A stretch of 64,000 nt of DNA from Bremerella cremea (GTDB lineage: Bacteria; Planctomycetota; Planctomycetia; Pirellulales; Pirellulaceae): assembly GCF_003335505.1 (NCBI RefSeq), contig NZ_QPEX01000011.1, positions 434,001 to 498,000 on the forward strand, read 5' to 3'. The notes beneath the pieces are model-generated. The model did no database searches. It had not been told where the DNA came from and saw nothing but the letters and a program-made list of their open reading frames with translations. Shown piece after piece: positions 36,683 to 46,512 of the stretch. Both the position numbers and the translations under genes were made by a program. Within the stretch, counting starts at the first letter, position 1, and the number at the start of each line of letters is the position of its first letter.

Positions 36683-38143
36683 ATGAAGTCTCGCCTTTCT
36701 CTTTCGTTGCCACAGCCCTTTCTTCATCGCTTGACCCGCTGGGCTCTGTTTTGCTTGTTGCTGTTAAGTTGTGTTTCGATGGCTGAAGCCAACGAGATGG
36801 CGGCGTGGAAGAAGGAAGACCAGACTACCAGTTATTTCGTCGACCTGGGGGAAGGACGCTGGCTGGAAGTTGAGCCGACCGGCAAAGAGTTTCGCTTTGA
36901 AGAGCTAGATCGAAAAGACAAGCAGGTCGAACTGATCGATCGACGGCGGAACATCAAGATCAATCTATTGGCCGACTACGCCGAGTTGTCGGTCGGGGGC
37001 AAGCCGTACTCTCGCTGGCGAAAAGGTGGGTGGGTTAAAACGGAAGACTTGCCTGATTATGCCCAGATTTCTCCGATCGATCACAAGGTGCGACTGATTT
37101 ATTTCGTGCCGACCGATCGAGAACCGACGGCCCACTATCGCGAGAAAATTAACACGTTGATGCACTTCGTCAACGAAACCTACAAGTACGAGTTTCGTCG
37201 TCGCGGCTTGCCTGACCGTGGCTTGGTGTTTGAGGCCGATGAGCAAGGCGTGCCAATCGTGCATTTGCTGCATGGTGAAAAGCCGGCCCAGTATTACAAC
37301 GGAGCCCCCAACTACGATCCTTACTTTCAATTGCGACAGTTACAACCAGAGATTCCACGTAGCATCGGCAACGAGCAGACCCACTTGGTGGTTACCTTTC
37401 TAGAAACCTACGACTCTGGCCCCAATCAATATGAATGGCCCGGCGGGATTGCTTTAGGTGGCTGGCGATCCGCCGATGGAGGAACGGCCAACTTCTCGGC
37501 TTGGGTGCTGCAAGATATGTTCTGTGCGACCAACATCGAAGATCAGAAGAAGCTTTTTCAAGATCGCACGCCGATTGAAGGACGCACGGCGCTGGGGCAT
37601 GGTCGTCAGAACTCGCCACGTTTCGAGTTTATCGAAGACGGCATGGGGGCGGTGATTCATGAAGTAGGTCACGCATTGGGCTTGCCGCACGATCAGCGCG
37701 ACGATCGGCATTACATCATGGGGAACGGTTTCCGCAAGATGAGCGTGAATCTCGACGAGAAGACACCTGTCGAAAAGCGAGCCCGGTTCTCGGACGACAA
37801 CGCTCGTATCTTGGCTCAGTCTCGGCTGCTCAATCCCAACGTTGATAAGGAGGATCACGAGTCGCCGAAGTTCGATTTGTCGGTAAGCAACACCGATCGC
37901 CCCAACATTTACAAAGTTCAAGTGAAGGCCACCGACGATAAAGGCTTGAAGGCAGTGCTGTACTTCGATGACGTGCGTGGGACGGTGGTCGGCGGCGACG
38001 ATCTGGCAGGCAGTGCGGCTGAGAAGGATCTGGAACTAGAACTTCGCACCGATGAAAAGCAGAAAAGCGTGCGGGTCGAAGTGAAGGTTATTGATCAGGG
38101 GGGCAATATTTCGACTGCCCGCGCCACCCATAAAATACAGTAA
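36683..38143 (+). CDS. exported metzincin-type zinc metalloprotease
   Basis: 486 residues. Signal peptide or membrane anchor (WALFCLLLLSCVSMAEA, about 23-37). The motif HEVGHALGLPH, residues 326-336, matches HExxHxxGxxH of metzincins, with a Met downstream in YIMGNGF as the possible Met-turn. A beta-sandwich-like C-terminal domain (about 400-486) resembles Ig/CARDB folds. Secreted or periplasmic peptidase; substrate unknown. Directly downstream of the STN-like gene but 117 bases apart. Confidence 0.88.
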   Translation: MKSRLSLSLPQPFLHRLTRWALFCLLLLSCVSMAEANEMAAWKKEDQTTSYFVDLGEGRWLEVEPTGKEFRFEELDRKDKQVELIDRRRNIKINLLADYAELSVGGKPYSRWRKGGWVKTEDLPDYAQISPIDHKVRLIYFVPTDREPTAHYREKINTLMHFVNETYKYEFRRRGLPDRGLVFEADEQGVPIVHLLHGEKPAQYYNGAPNYDPYFQLRQLQPEIPRSIGNEQTHLVVTFLETYDSGPNQYEWPGGIALGGWRSADGGTANFSAWVLQDMFCATNIEDQKKLFQDRTPIEGRTALGHGRQNSPRFEFIEDGMGAVIHEVGHALGLPHDQRDDRHYIMGNGFRKMSVNLDEKTPVEKRARFSDDNARILAQSRLLNPNVDKEDHESPKFDLSVSNTDRPNIYKVQVKATDDKGLKAVLYFDDVRGTVVGGDDLAGSAAEKDLELELRTDEKQKSVRVEVKVIDQGGNISTARATHKIQ

Positions 38144-38192
38144 CGGATTTATGGATGTCTGCCCTCGAATTTCAGGGCGTTGGCCAAAAAAC

Positions 38193-38228
38193 AAAACGCA
38201 CCGCAGCCGGTAGGCCGTGGTGCGTTTT
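38193..38228. terminator. terminator between metalloprotease and Gly/Tyr-rich gene
   Basis: AAAACGCACC and GGTGCGTTTT arms with an inner GCC-GGC pairing and T run on the plus strand (A run on the other), 50 bases after the stop. Serves the plus-strand metalloprotease; may act on the minus-strand gene ending at 38272 as well. Confidence 0.8.
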
Positions 38229-38271
38229 TGTGCATGATGGTGCGAGTTCAAACAGGGGGCTCGCTCCAGTC

Positions 38272-38580
38272 CTAGAATCCTACCCCAAAACTCGGTCCAT
38301 AGCCATATCTTCCGTAACCCATTCCGCCGCCAATGCCATATCCACGGTAACCACCGTAATACAGGGGGGGATAGGTATTATAGAAAGGTGAGGTGTTCAC
38401 CCGAGGACCGTAGTACCCTCGATAATAAGATGCTCGAACTGGATAAGAATTGTACGGTGCGTACCCATAGCCAGGACCATAACCACCGTAGCCTGGACCA
38501 CAGCCCCAGCCAGCTTCCGCAGTGGAAGCCATCGCCAAGCCAAGCGTAAGTACCGTCAACAGTGCTAAAGAACGGATCAT
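38272..38580 (-). CDS. Gly/Tyr-rich small exported protein
   Basis: 102 residues from ATG 38580, six bases after AAGGAG; an ATG two codons upstream abuts AAGGAG and is less likely. Signal peptide SLALLTVLTLGLAMASTAEA, then a mature chain that is mostly Gly, Tyr, Pro, Arg and Asn with GYGPGYGYAP-type repeats and a terminal GYGPSFGVGF. Probably a disordered surface or matrix-like protein. A second protein of the same type is encoded at 38810-39103. A stem CCTATCGG/CCGGTAGG in the leader (38639-38663) might regulate it. Confidence 0.85.
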   Translation of the reverse strand: MIRSLALLTVLTLGLAMASTAEAGWGCGPGYGGYGPGYGYAPYNSYPVRASYYRGYYGPRVNTSPFYNTYPPLYYGGYRGYGIGGGMGYGRYGYGPSFGVGF

Positions 38581-38809
38581 TTTCATCTCCTTAGAATTCG
38601 CGAATCGATTCGACCCTTCGTCCCCATCGAGCAAACGCCCTATCGGTATTATTCTCCGGTAGGCATTTTATGGAGGGGTATCTTCAGCAATTGCGGCTTG
38701 ATGGCAGTTCACTTGCTGATGGACATTTAGTCGCCAGGTTAGGGCGGAAGAGGTTCAAGCCGAGGCTGAGGTCAATCTGGCTTCGGCTGAGAGGTTCCTC
38801 TTATGCGGG

Positions 38810-39103
38810 TTAGAAACCGAATCCAAAGCTAACGCCTGGACCATAACCAAAACCGCCATAAACGCCTGGGTAGCCGTAGCCACCGTAACCGCGTGGGCCA
38901 TAGCCGCGATATTGGTAGAAGTTGGGTCGGTAATAGTTGCGATTGTAAGGCGTTCGATAGACCGAGACGCGTGGACCGTAGTTATAGCGGTTGTTCACCA
39001 CCCCCGGTCGATAATAACGCCGCCAGCCAGCTTCCGCATTCGGTGTGGCAGTCAGCACAAAACCAGCGGCAACGACGGCAACGATTAATAACGTGCGAAA
39101 CAT
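38810..39103 (-). CDS. Gly/Tyr-rich small exported protein (paralogue)
   Basis: 97 residues from ATG 39103 with GAGGAGAAG seven bases upstream. Signal peptide LLIVAVVAAGFVLTATPNAEA, mature chain dominated by Tyr, Asn, Arg, Gly and Pro, ending in GYGPGVSFGFGF like its neighbour. Two paralogues in tandem on the same strand, 229 bases apart, so a local duplication or shared selection is likely. Function unknown. Confidence 0.85.
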   Translation of the reverse strand: MFRTLLIVAVVAAGFVLTATPNAEAGWRRYYRPGVVNNRYNYGPRVSVYRTPYNRNYYRPNFYQYRGYGPRGYGGYGYPGVYGGFGYGPGVSFGFGF

Positions 39104-39232
39104 GACTCTTCTCCTCGAAAACAGGGACAACGTTTCGTAGCCTCCTGCTACATGCATTCGCTGGAATGAACTGCACGCAGCGTGCCAAACGGCTGTTTCG
39201 AGAAGAAGAGTTCTTCAAATGCCTTCGCGAGC

Positions 39233-40336
39233 TTAACTGATATCGACAACCGGTTTGCCGAGCACATCCATGCGAGGTTGAATGCCGAGCCCTGGCTGGT
39301 CGGAGGCTTTCATGCGGCCATCGACACGCTGCGGGGCACCTTCCGCGATGCTGGTGGTGACGTAGCTGTTAAAGTCGGTTGATGTAAACAGGTGTTCGGT
39401 TGGCGTGCTATGAGCCAAGTGCGAAATCGCCGCAGTGACGATATCGCCTCCCCAGCTATCTTCGATGGTGACGGCCAGCCCTTGCGAGACAGCCAAGTCT
39501 CGGGCCAGCTTGGCCTTGGTGAGCCCGCCGAATTTGCTGATCTTGATGTTCACGGCATCGGCGGCGCGGTCGGCGATGCAGCGGACCAGCATGTCGTGCC
39601 CATCGATCACTTCATCGAGGACGAAGGGAAGGGAAGTCTTGGCGCGGATGACGCTGCACTCTTCGTAGGTTGCACACGGTTGTTCGATGTAGACATCGAT
39701 ATCGCGAACGGCATTAACCACGCGCAGTGCTTCGTGCGGCAGCCAACCGGTGTTGGCGTCGGCGATCAGCTTGTCGCCAGGTTCCAAGACATCGGCCACG
39801 GCACGAATCCGCGCGATGTCGTCGGCAGCATTGCCACCCACTTTCAGTTGAAAGCGGCGGTACCCTTCGGCCCGGTAACCAGCGACCTTGGCGGCCATTT
39901 GCTCAGGCGACTCTTGCGAGATCGCGCGATACAGCACGTGGTCTTCCCCGAAGCGGCCACCCAGTAGTTCGCACACCGGCAAACCAGCGACCTGACCCAA
40001 GATATCCCAACACGCGATATCGATGCCTGACTTTACGTACGGGTGACCCTTCAATAGGTAATCCATCCGTCGATTTAGCGGCGCGAGTCGCGTTGGATCT
40101 TGACCGAGTAACTGCGGCCCGATTTCTGCTAAACCAGTTCGCACACCGTTGGCATAGGCCGGCAAGTAAACCGGGCCCAACGGGCAAACTTCGCCATGCC
40201 CCACGATGCCACTATCGGTCTCGACCCGAACCACGGTGCTGTCAAATGTGGTGACCTGCTTGCCTTCGCTCCAGGCATAGTTGCCTTCGACAAGCGGAAG
40301 ATCGACTTGGTAAGCGGAAATGCGTGTGATTTTCAT
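39233..40336 (-). CDS. enolase-superfamily dehydratase, likely cis-3-hydroxy-L-proline dehydratase
   Basis: 367 residues. Mandelate-racemase/muconate-lactonizing fold: Lys165 in QLKVGG, metal ligands Asp193 (IADANTG), Glu218 (YIEQPC) and Asp241 (FVLDEV), and a second Lys pair in NIKISKFGG (265 and 268). The overall wording, for example [18 protein letters not shown] and [22 protein letters not shown], corresponds to the cis-3-hydroxyproline dehydratase type. Catalyses dehydration of an amino acid or sugar acid; the substrate is inferred from similarity recalled, not tested. Monocistronic. Confidence 0.85.
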   Translation of the reverse strand: MKITRISAYQVDLPLVEGNYAWSEGKQVTTFDSTVVRVETDSGIVGHGEVCPLGPVYLPAYANGVRTGLAEIGPQLLGQDPTRLAPLNRRMDYLLKGHPYVKSGIDIACWDILGQVAGLPVCELLGGRFGEDHVLYRAISQESPEQMAAKVAGYRAEGYRRFQLKVGGNAADDIARIRAVADVLEPGDKLIADANTGWLPHEALRVVNAVRDIDVYIEQPCATYEECSVIRAKTSLPFVLDEVIDGHDMLVRCIADRAADAVNIKISKFGGLTKAKLARDLAVSQGLAVTIEDSWGGDIVTAAISHLAHSTPTEHLFTSTDFNSYVTTSIAEGAPQRVDGRMKASDQPGLGIQPRMDVLGKPVVDIS

Positions 40337-40375
40337 GGTAATTATTTCAGGGCGGAAAATTCTCTGTATCGGAAG

Positions 40376-41161
40376 TCAGTAAGTATTGAGAAGGGCAGTC
40401 AATTCATGTTTTTGGCGATTAGTTGCAAGATCTATTAGTGTGCAGTGGTTTGTCGTATCGACCTCGTGCGGATTGGCTCCAGCAGCGACAAGAATTCGTA
40501 CTAGTTCGCAGCTTTGTTGGTCGGTGAGATTATTTGAAAGTACAGCTGATTGCATCGTGCTGATACCCGCCGGCCCTGTAGCGTTAACATCTGCATTCGC
40601 TCGTACGAGTATCCTCACTGCTTCCGTTTGTCCCATTAAAATTGCCAATTGAAGCGCCGTATGTCCTTGTAGCTTTTCATTGATTCGGTCAGGTGACATC
40701 TCAATCGCTTGTCTCAGATCGGCGATTTTACCATCTCGGGCGCATATTGCGATTCCGTTGGGCGGGGGAACCACTTTGCCGTCGTCATGCAGTTCGTGGC
40801 GAATCTTTTCGGCATCGATTACCTGCATCCATACTTTCGTTTCACCTAATTGAGCATAGAAACCACCTTCCCCGAGGCCATCACTCATTTGTCCTTTGAC
40901 GTAATTAGTTAGGATTGCGAGCGTTTCGGAGGGGAAGTTATTGGGAATCCAAAAAGTAATTTTGATTCCACCTTTCCGGGCATTAATCCAATATTCGGAG
41001 TGCCCACCCTGGATTCCTGCATCCGCTAGTTCGTCGTCGAAAAAGTCGGCAAGCACAACTTCACTCTCGGCAACAACACCGTCTAGATCTGGCGGTGGGA
41101 TGATTGATGTAGCGGTGTCCTCCACGAAAAAATTACCGTCGACGTAATAGGTTAGTCGCAT
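40376..41161 (-). CDS. ankyrin repeat protein
   Basis: 261 residues. The C-terminal half has about three ankyrin repeats (LQGHTALQLAILMGQTEAVRIL, ADVNATGPAGISTMQSAVLSN, GANPHEVDTTNHCTLIDLA). The N-terminal half (about 1-115) is beta-rich and acidic with no recognised domain. No signal peptide, so cytoplasmic. It ends 40 bases after the dehydratase start on the same strand and precedes the M28 peptidase by 23 bases; whether they are one operon is uncertain. Base composition by eye is less GC-rich than neighbours, which suggests recent acquisition. Confidence 0.82.
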   Translation of the reverse strand: MRLTYYVDGNFFVEDTATSIIPPPDLDGVVAESEVVLADFFDDELADAGIQGGHSEYWINARKGGIKITFWIPNNFPSETLAILTNYVKGQMSDGLGEGGFYAQLGETKVWMQVIDAEKIRHELHDDGKVVPPPNGIAICARDGKIADLRQAIEMSPDRINEKLQGHTALQLAILMGQTEAVRILVRANADVNATGPAGISTMQSAVLSNNLTDQQSCELVRILVAAGANPHEVDTTNHCTLIDLATNRQKHELTALLNTY

Positions 41162-41184
41162 GATCGCCAGGAAGGTGTTGGGTG

Positions 41185-42075
41185 CTATTTCAAGAGGCGT
41201 TTCATCGCCGAGGCGACCCCCAGCGTGACTTGGGCCATCGTACCATAATTCAAAGTGTTTGGCGTATCGGTCGGTTCGTGGTAGTGCGGGTTACGCAGGA
41301 AGCTGGTATCGGTCAGCATCAGCGCTGGGTAGCCTTGATCCCAGAACGAACTGTTGTCGCTCATGCGGATTTCACGAATCGCTTCGGGCAAGGCGATCGA
41401 AAAGAGAGGCATTTTCGAACCACGTTTGAAGCCACGACGAAAATGGTACACCAACGGCCACGAACGAAGGTTCCCCACGGCAGCCAGGAAGTTGCCTCGT
41501 TTGGGGAACAAGCCACGTAGCCATTTCGGAATCGTTTTCGGGACGAGCTGGGTGCCAGGTTCGTCAAGAAAGTAGCCCACCATTTCCAGGCAAAGCATTC
41601 CGATGATGTTATCGCCACGCCGTTTGGCTTCGCGGGCATGATGTTGGCTTCCCATGGAGTCGACATGATAGTAGGGCGGCTCTTCGCAGGCGAATGCAAC
41701 GTAACGCACCGTCCGTTTGCCGATGTGATCTTTCAGTAGACGAGCGACCTCCAGCAATACGGCAACCGCCGAGGCGTTGTCGTCCGCACCAGGCGTCTCG
41801 GGAACCGTGTCGTAGTGCGCCCCGAGTAAGACGATCTCTTGCGGGCGAAGGTTGCCAGGGATCTCGGCGATTAGATTTGTGGCGGTGTTCCCCAGGGCGT
41901 CGTAAGTTTCGTCGTTGACCGAATAGCCCGAGGCTTGCCATTGCCCGCGAATGTAACTGATGGCCGCGTTGATTGAGGTAGGCCGCTGAAGCGTGCGCGG
42001 CCCGATTAAACCTGCCAGACGATCGACATGCAGAAAGAGACGTTCTTCCAGGTCGAGCAGTTCGTGCGTGTCCAT
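41185..42075 (-). CDS. M28 family zinc peptidase
   Basis: 296 residues from ATG 42075 (a TTG just upstream is less likely). Zinc-ligand motifs: LLGAHYDT (His87, Asp89), PGADDNASAV (Asp98), ACEEPPY (Glu131/132), with a later HEPTDT (His). This is the M28 aminopeptidase/glutaminyl-cyclase fold. No signal peptide is apparent, so cytoplasmic. Followed downstream by the ankyrin gene. Confidence 0.88.
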   Translation of the reverse strand: MDTHELLDLEERLFLHVDRLAGLIGPRTLQRPTSINAAISYIRGQWQASGYSVNDETYDALGNTATNLIAEIPGNLRPQEIVLLGAHYDTVPETPGADDNASAVAVLLEVARLLKDHIGKRTVRYVAFACEEPPYYHVDSMGSQHHAREAKRRGDNIIGMLCLEMVGYFLDEPGTQLVPKTIPKWLRGLFPKRGNFLAAVGNLRSWPLVYHFRRGFKRGSKMPLFSIALPEAIREIRMSDNSSFWDQGYPALMLTDTSFLRNPHYHEPTDTPNTLNYGTMAQVTLGVASAMKRLLK

Positions 42076-42135
42076 CAAGAGTCACCGCAGGTCAGGTTAA
42101 GGAATCGGATAGTCCTTTAGATCATAGAAAAACAA

Positions 42136-42198
42136 AACCACGGATAACAACGATGGGCACCGATATTTCATCCGGGCCCATCTGCGTAATCCGTGGTT
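42136..42198 (-). terminator. hairpin between the PepF and M28 genes
   Basis: AACCACGGAT and ATCCGTGGTT arms with an inner GATGGGC/GCCCATC pairing; 25 bases after the stop of pepF (minus strand). Well paired but with a long stem interruption. Confidence 0.6.
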
Positions 42199-42223
42199 CA
42201 AATGTTTTCAGAGGGTGGTCTGA

Positions 42224-44053
42224 CTACAGCAAGTCGTCCAACTGATCGACCAGGTTCTCGAAATGATTCAAGGCCATGTCGACTGGTTTGGGGCTTTCCA
42301 TGTCGACGCCAGCGTCTCGCAGCAGGTCGAGCGGGTATTTGGAGCAACCACCTTTAAGGAACGAGAGATAGTCGTCAAGTTCCTGCTTGCCACCGTTGAG
42401 CACTCGCATGCTCAGGGCGATTGCAGCCGACATGCCGGTGGCATACTTGTAAACGTAGAACGCCCGATAGAAGTGCGGGATACGCAGGCATTCCAATTGT
42501 AACTGCGGATCGATTTCAAACTCGGGACCGAAGTATTGTTCCAGCAGCTTCTTATAGGTTTCCTGCAGTGACTTGGAAGTGAGCGGCTCGCCTGCTTCGC
42601 ACATCGCGTGAGTGATCTTCTCGAACTCGGCGAACATCGTCTGGCGGATGATCGTCCCTCGCATTGCGTCGAGATCACGGTTGATGAGGAAGGCCCGTTG
42701 CAAATCGCTGTCGGCGTTCTCTTGCAGATGTTGGCTTAGCAGTTGTTCGTTGAACGTGCTGGCCACTTCTGCGACGAAGATCGTGTAGTTGTAGTACTGG
42801 TACGGCTGCGTCTTGGAAGAGTAGTGGCTATGCATCGAGTGGCCAGCTTCGTGGGCCAGCGTGAAGACGTCGTCGAGCACGTCCGGCTTGAAGTTCATCA
42901 TGATGAACGGTTCGGCGTCGAAACTGCCGCAACTGAACGCACCACTTTGCTTGCCGGCGTTGGGGTAGCGATCGCACCAACGGGCATTGGTTAGCCCTTT
43001 GTGCAGCACTTCGCCGTATTCGCTGCCCAGCGGAATCATGGCATCCATGATCACGTCGACCGCTTGATCCCAGGTATGCCGTGTCTTCAACTCGCTGAGG
43101 ATTGGCACATAGGTATCGTAGTGGTGAATGTCCTTCAGCTTCATCTTGCGGCGGCGCAAATCGAAGTAGCGATGGACCGCTGGCAGGTGATTGTGGACCG
43201 ACTCGATCAGGTTGTCGTAAACCGACTCGGGGATGTTGTCACCGTACATTGCCTGGTGCCGGGCACTTTCGTAGCCGCGCACTTTGGCGTAGTAGACATC
43301 TTTTTGGATCGAGCCAGATAGGGTCGCGGCCAGCGTGTTTTCGTGAGCTTCAAACTGGGAGTAGTACTGCTCGAATGCCTTCTTACGAACCTTGCGATCC
43401 GGAGAGAGGAGGAACTCCATAAACGTGGAGTTGGTCAGCTCCGACTCTTCTCCCTTTTCATCCTTGCAAGTGCCGAACTTCATATCGGCGTCTAACAGTT
43501 GGCGGAACGCTTTCGAGGCGGCTTGGGCCATTTCGCCTTGCATGGCCAGGATGCGTTCTTCTTTTTTGCCCAGCGTGTACTTCTTGTAACGCGTCATCCG
43601 TTCGAGGACGAGACGATATGGCTTAAGGACTTTCTCCTCCATCAGCTCTTGCAGCCGCTTGGCGGGAATGGCCTGGATTTCGGGAGCGATGTAGCTGGCG
43701 GCTTCGGCCAATTTGCTGGCGACCGATTGGAAGCGAGCCATGCGGCGCTGGGCTTCGTCGTTGGCCTGGTCTTCGGTGGTCTTCAGGAATGCGTAAACGC
43801 CCAGTCGTTCACCCAGGCGATCGACCTCGGTATCGAACTTCAAGCAGGCCAGAAGTTCCTTAGCACCTAACGCGAGCGTACCGCGAAATTTCTCGAAGCC
43901 AGCTTCCTTTTTGGCCAGCTTGGCGAAGTCCTTTTCCCAGGCTTCGGAATCGGGATAAAGGGACGATAGGTCCCATGTGTCCTCGACGGCCACTTGATCG
44001 CGGGTAAGAGCTTTCTTAACGGAATTCTTCGCGGCTTTGGCAGTCTTGGCCAT
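42224..44053 (-). CDS. pepF: oligoendopeptidase F
   Basis: 609 residues. M3 family metallopeptidase: zinc motif HEAGHSMHSHYS, preceded by the DVFTLAHE stretch, and the long helical N-terminal half. Length matches PepF of Gram-negative and Gram-positive bacteria (about 600). Cytoplasmic, cleaves short peptides. Start ATG 44053 has AAGGAA six bases upstream. The protein starts with a Lys/Ala-rich tail (AKTAKAAKNSVKKAL) that is not conserved. Confidence 0.93.
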   Translation of the reverse strand: MAKTAKAAKNSVKKALTRDQVAVEDTWDLSSLYPDSEAWEKDFAKLAKKEAGFEKFRGTLALGAKELLACLKFDTEVDRLGERLGVYAFLKTTEDQANDEAQRRMARFQSVASKLAEAASYIAPEIQAIPAKRLQELMEEKVLKPYRLVLERMTRYKKYTLGKKEERILAMQGEMAQAASKAFRQLLDADMKFGTCKDEKGEESELTNSTFMEFLLSPDRKVRKKAFEQYYSQFEAHENTLAATLSGSIQKDVYYAKVRGYESARHQAMYGDNIPESVYDNLIESVHNHLPAVHRYFDLRRRKMKLKDIHHYDTYVPILSELKTRHTWDQAVDVIMDAMIPLGSEYGEVLHKGLTNARWCDRYPNAGKQSGAFSCGSFDAEPFIMMNFKPDVLDDVFTLAHEAGHSMHSHYSSKTQPYQYYNYTIFVAEVASTFNEQLLSQHLQENADSDLQRAFLINRDLDAMRGTIIRQTMFAEFEKITHAMCEAGEPLTSKSLQETYKKLLEQYFGPEFEIDPQLQLECLRIPHFYRAFYVYKYATGMSAAIALSMRVLNGGKQELDDYLSFLKGGCSKYPLDLLRDAGVDMESPKPVDMALNHFENLVDQLDDLL

Positions 44054-44265
44054 GATGGTTCCTTACAGGCTTTATTCAGATCGCGGTATTCGAAGCCAAT
44101 CGTACCGCCTAGCAGTGGTCGACGAAAGGTGAAGTCAACAAGCTGCCGCAACGACAGCCTCACCACCCTCTAACGTTCCGTATAAAGAGTAGGACACATT
44201 TTTGATGTCGACCGGCAGGAAGAGACATCATCCGTAAGGTGGTTCTCGCTGGCTAACCGGCCTCT

Positions 44266-45327
44266 TTACCACTGAAAAACAGTTGTGCCCCAGGACAAGC
44301 CAGCCCCGAAGCCGCACATCAGGATGCGGTCGCCGGAGTGGATTAGCCCCTTGCGAGCGGCCTCGTCCAGCACAATCGGTACGCTGCCAGCCGAGGTGTT
44401 GCCGTATTGGTCGAGGTTGACGATCATTTTCTCGCGGGGAAAGCCGAGGTTTTCGCAGGCCGCGTCAATGATACGGACGTTGGCTTGGTGGAGCAGCACC
44501 AGCGAGATGTCTTCCGGTTGCAGGTCAGCGTCGTCCAGAACGTCGCGGATTGAATCTTCAATTACCCGCACCGCCCATTTGAACACGCCGCGGCCATCCA
44601 TTTGCAGATACTGCTTCCCCTCGGCCAAGTTCTCGGGCGTAAGGGGCTCTTTGGATCCACCGCCGGGGACGCACAGCATGTCGGCGCCTTCCCCTTCGCT
44701 TCCCAACGTGTACGAGACCATTCCTTGTTCGGCATTGCCAGGCCCCAGCACCACGGCCCCGGCTCCATCGCCAAACAGGGGATAAGTCTTTTTGTCGTGG
44801 GGGTTGGCGATGCGAGAAAGCAAGTCCGCACCGACCACCAAAGCACGTCGGCTGGTACCGGTTTTAACGAATTGCGCTGCCGTGATCATCGCATACAAAA
44901 AGCCAGCACAGGCCGCGCTCACGTCCATCGCGGCAGCCCGAATGCCGAGCCGCTGCTGCAGACGGCAAGCGGTGGAAGGAGTCAGCGAATCAGGCGTGAA
45001 CGTACCGACCACAATTAAATCGATCTCGCTGGCATCGACGCCAGCCGACTCGAGGGCCGCGATGGCGGCTTGGTAAGCCATGTCACTGGTGGCGATATTC
45101 TCTGGCGCATGGCGGCGCTCGCGAATGCCGGTTCGCTGAATGATCCATTCTGGATCGCACCCTAGCGAGGAAAGGGCCTCGTTAGGAACCACGTTGTCCG
45201 GCACGTAGCTGCCGGTACCCAAGATCTGAAATCCAAGCAGCGAACGAAGGTGACTGCGACCAGATGGAACTGGACGCGTAGAAGAACTTTCGCTGCGGGG
45301 AGAGGAATTAGGATGCGCCGTCGCCAT
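44266..45327 (-). CDS. fabH: beta-ketoacyl-ACP synthase III
   Basis: 353 residues. Catalytic Cys140 in DVSAACAGF, His in LLHQANVRII and Asn in NTSAGSVP give the Cys-His-Asn triad of FabH. Condenses acetyl-CoA with malonyl-ACP to start fatty-acid synthesis. It has an N-terminal Ser/Pro-rich extension of about 30 residues before the conserved GFQILGTGSYVP; a later non-ATG start may be the true one. No other fab genes are adjacent. Confidence 0.93.
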   Translation of the reverse strand: MATAHPNSSPRSESSSTRPVPSGRSHLRSLLGFQILGTGSYVPDNVVPNEALSSLGCDPEWIIQRTGIRERRHAPENIATSDMAYQAAIAALESAGVDASEIDLIVVGTFTPDSLTPSTACRLQQRLGIRAAAMDVSAACAGFLYAMITAAQFVKTGTSRRALVVGADLLSRIANPHDKKTYPLFGDGAGAVVLGPGNAEQGMVSYTLGSEGEGADMLCVPGGGSKEPLTPENLAEGKQYLQMDGRGVFKWAVRVIEDSIRDVLDDADLQPEDISLVLLHQANVRIIDAACENLGFPREKMIVNLDQYGNTSAGSVPIVLDEAARKGLIHSGDRILMCGFGAGLSWGTTVFQW

Positions 45328-45448
45328 TCTGTCGTTTCATCGAGGAAGCGGTGCGGGAAAACCGACTAATGTACCAGATTTTCCTGCGGCTCTCACGTCT
45401 ATTTCGGCTACTAGGGTATACGAGTTTACGAAATTGACGTGCTGGCGC

Positions 45449-45808
45449 TTACGAGAGTTCCGACCTCAGGGTGGTAGGTTCGATGAATACCGGACCGTCA
45501 AATGGGGTAGGAAACACGGCGACTTTCAGACGCATCCGCACTAATTTATCGACCCAACGATCTTTGAAACTCGATAGTTTGATCGACTTTGGGGAGTGTT
45601 GTCCCCACTTATCCTTGGCGCAGAGGCGGGCATGCTGCTCATCGGGCCAAACGACCAGTCCTTTCTTGCCGTCGCCATCGGCCTCTTCCGCCCAGCCGTC
45701 GACATACAAGCCCCAAAGCTCTTGGCTCTCTTTAACTTTGCGAATAAATAATTGCACGCGGTCTGGTCCACTCAAATCGACCGCACTCGTGAATTTCCCT
45801 GTGGACAT
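45449..45808 (-). CDS. DUF2750 protein
   Basis: 119 residues. DUF2750 pattern: FIRKVKESQELWGLYVDGWA, LVVWPDEQHARLC, FKDRWVDKL and VFPTPFDG. Small soluble protein of unknown function. GAGAGG precedes the ATG. Between fabH and the gene-poor region. Confidence 0.85.
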   Translation of the reverse strand: MSTGKFTSAVDLSGPDRVQLFIRKVKESQELWGLYVDGWAEEADGDGKKGLVVWPDEQHARLCAKDKWGQHSPKSIKLSSFKDRWVDKLVRMRLKVAVFPTPFDGPVFIEPTTLRSELS

Positions 45809-46512
45809 ACTTACCTCTCTCTTCGTTTGCTGTTCCGTGTTGCTAATCAGACATTAGTTGCTGAGACGTGATTGGTCTGCAGATAAGCTGGCTCTCGATT
45901 AGCAAGACCAGTCTGGTATATCGGCTTCCGAGCCATAAATCCAGGTGTAGTGTGTAGTATCATTCACCAATGGCCCGTTCGTGCCTGTTGGCAATGGGCG
46001 GCTCCAAGGGGTGGAATGTGCAATTTGCATCTTAGCCGATGTACTTCGAGGTTTCACTACCTTTAGGTTGTTTCTTCCTAGCTTTTGGTATGGTTGTTAT
46101 AGACCGAGTGAGAGGCGGCTTGAGGGGACAAGGTGAAGATTGGGGTCTTGCCTATTTTGCCTAAGTTTAAGCGGTGCTGATTCGCGTTTCTAGAGAAGAT
46201 TAAGTCTGCTGCTTGAGGCGGAAGCGATGTTTTTACAGTGAATACCTATTTTGCGCGATCAGAATTAGCCAGGGCCAACCCCTCTCTGGGCACCCCTAAA
46301 GGTAGCGAGAGTGGGCATTTATTAACCACTGATATGCTGTGGCCTCATTATGCCCTTTGGCAAAACTTGTTTTAACAAAAATTTAGGTACTAGGCCCCCA
46401 TTAAAGGGTGTCCGAATGGGGAAAAAAGAATAGACTCAAGAGGATTAAATGAACCTTGGGGCGTGACCAGGGCACCAGATTTTCCATCCTCTAACCCCCG
46501 CTCTTTAGCAAT
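45809..46512. other. gene-free stretch of about 700 bases
   Basis: No frame with coding character on either strand. A weak stem GGGCAT/ATGCCC spans 46313-46355 and AT-rich DNA lies just before the TANGO2-like gene. No known RNA gene (tmRNA, SRP RNA, RNase P RNA) was recognised by their conserved cores. Confidence 0.5.

Noticed and set aside
46313-46355. Structured RNA in the gap before the TANGO2-like gene.
   Set aside because: Only one weak 6-base stem; no conserved core of tmRNA, SRP or RNase P RNA was found.
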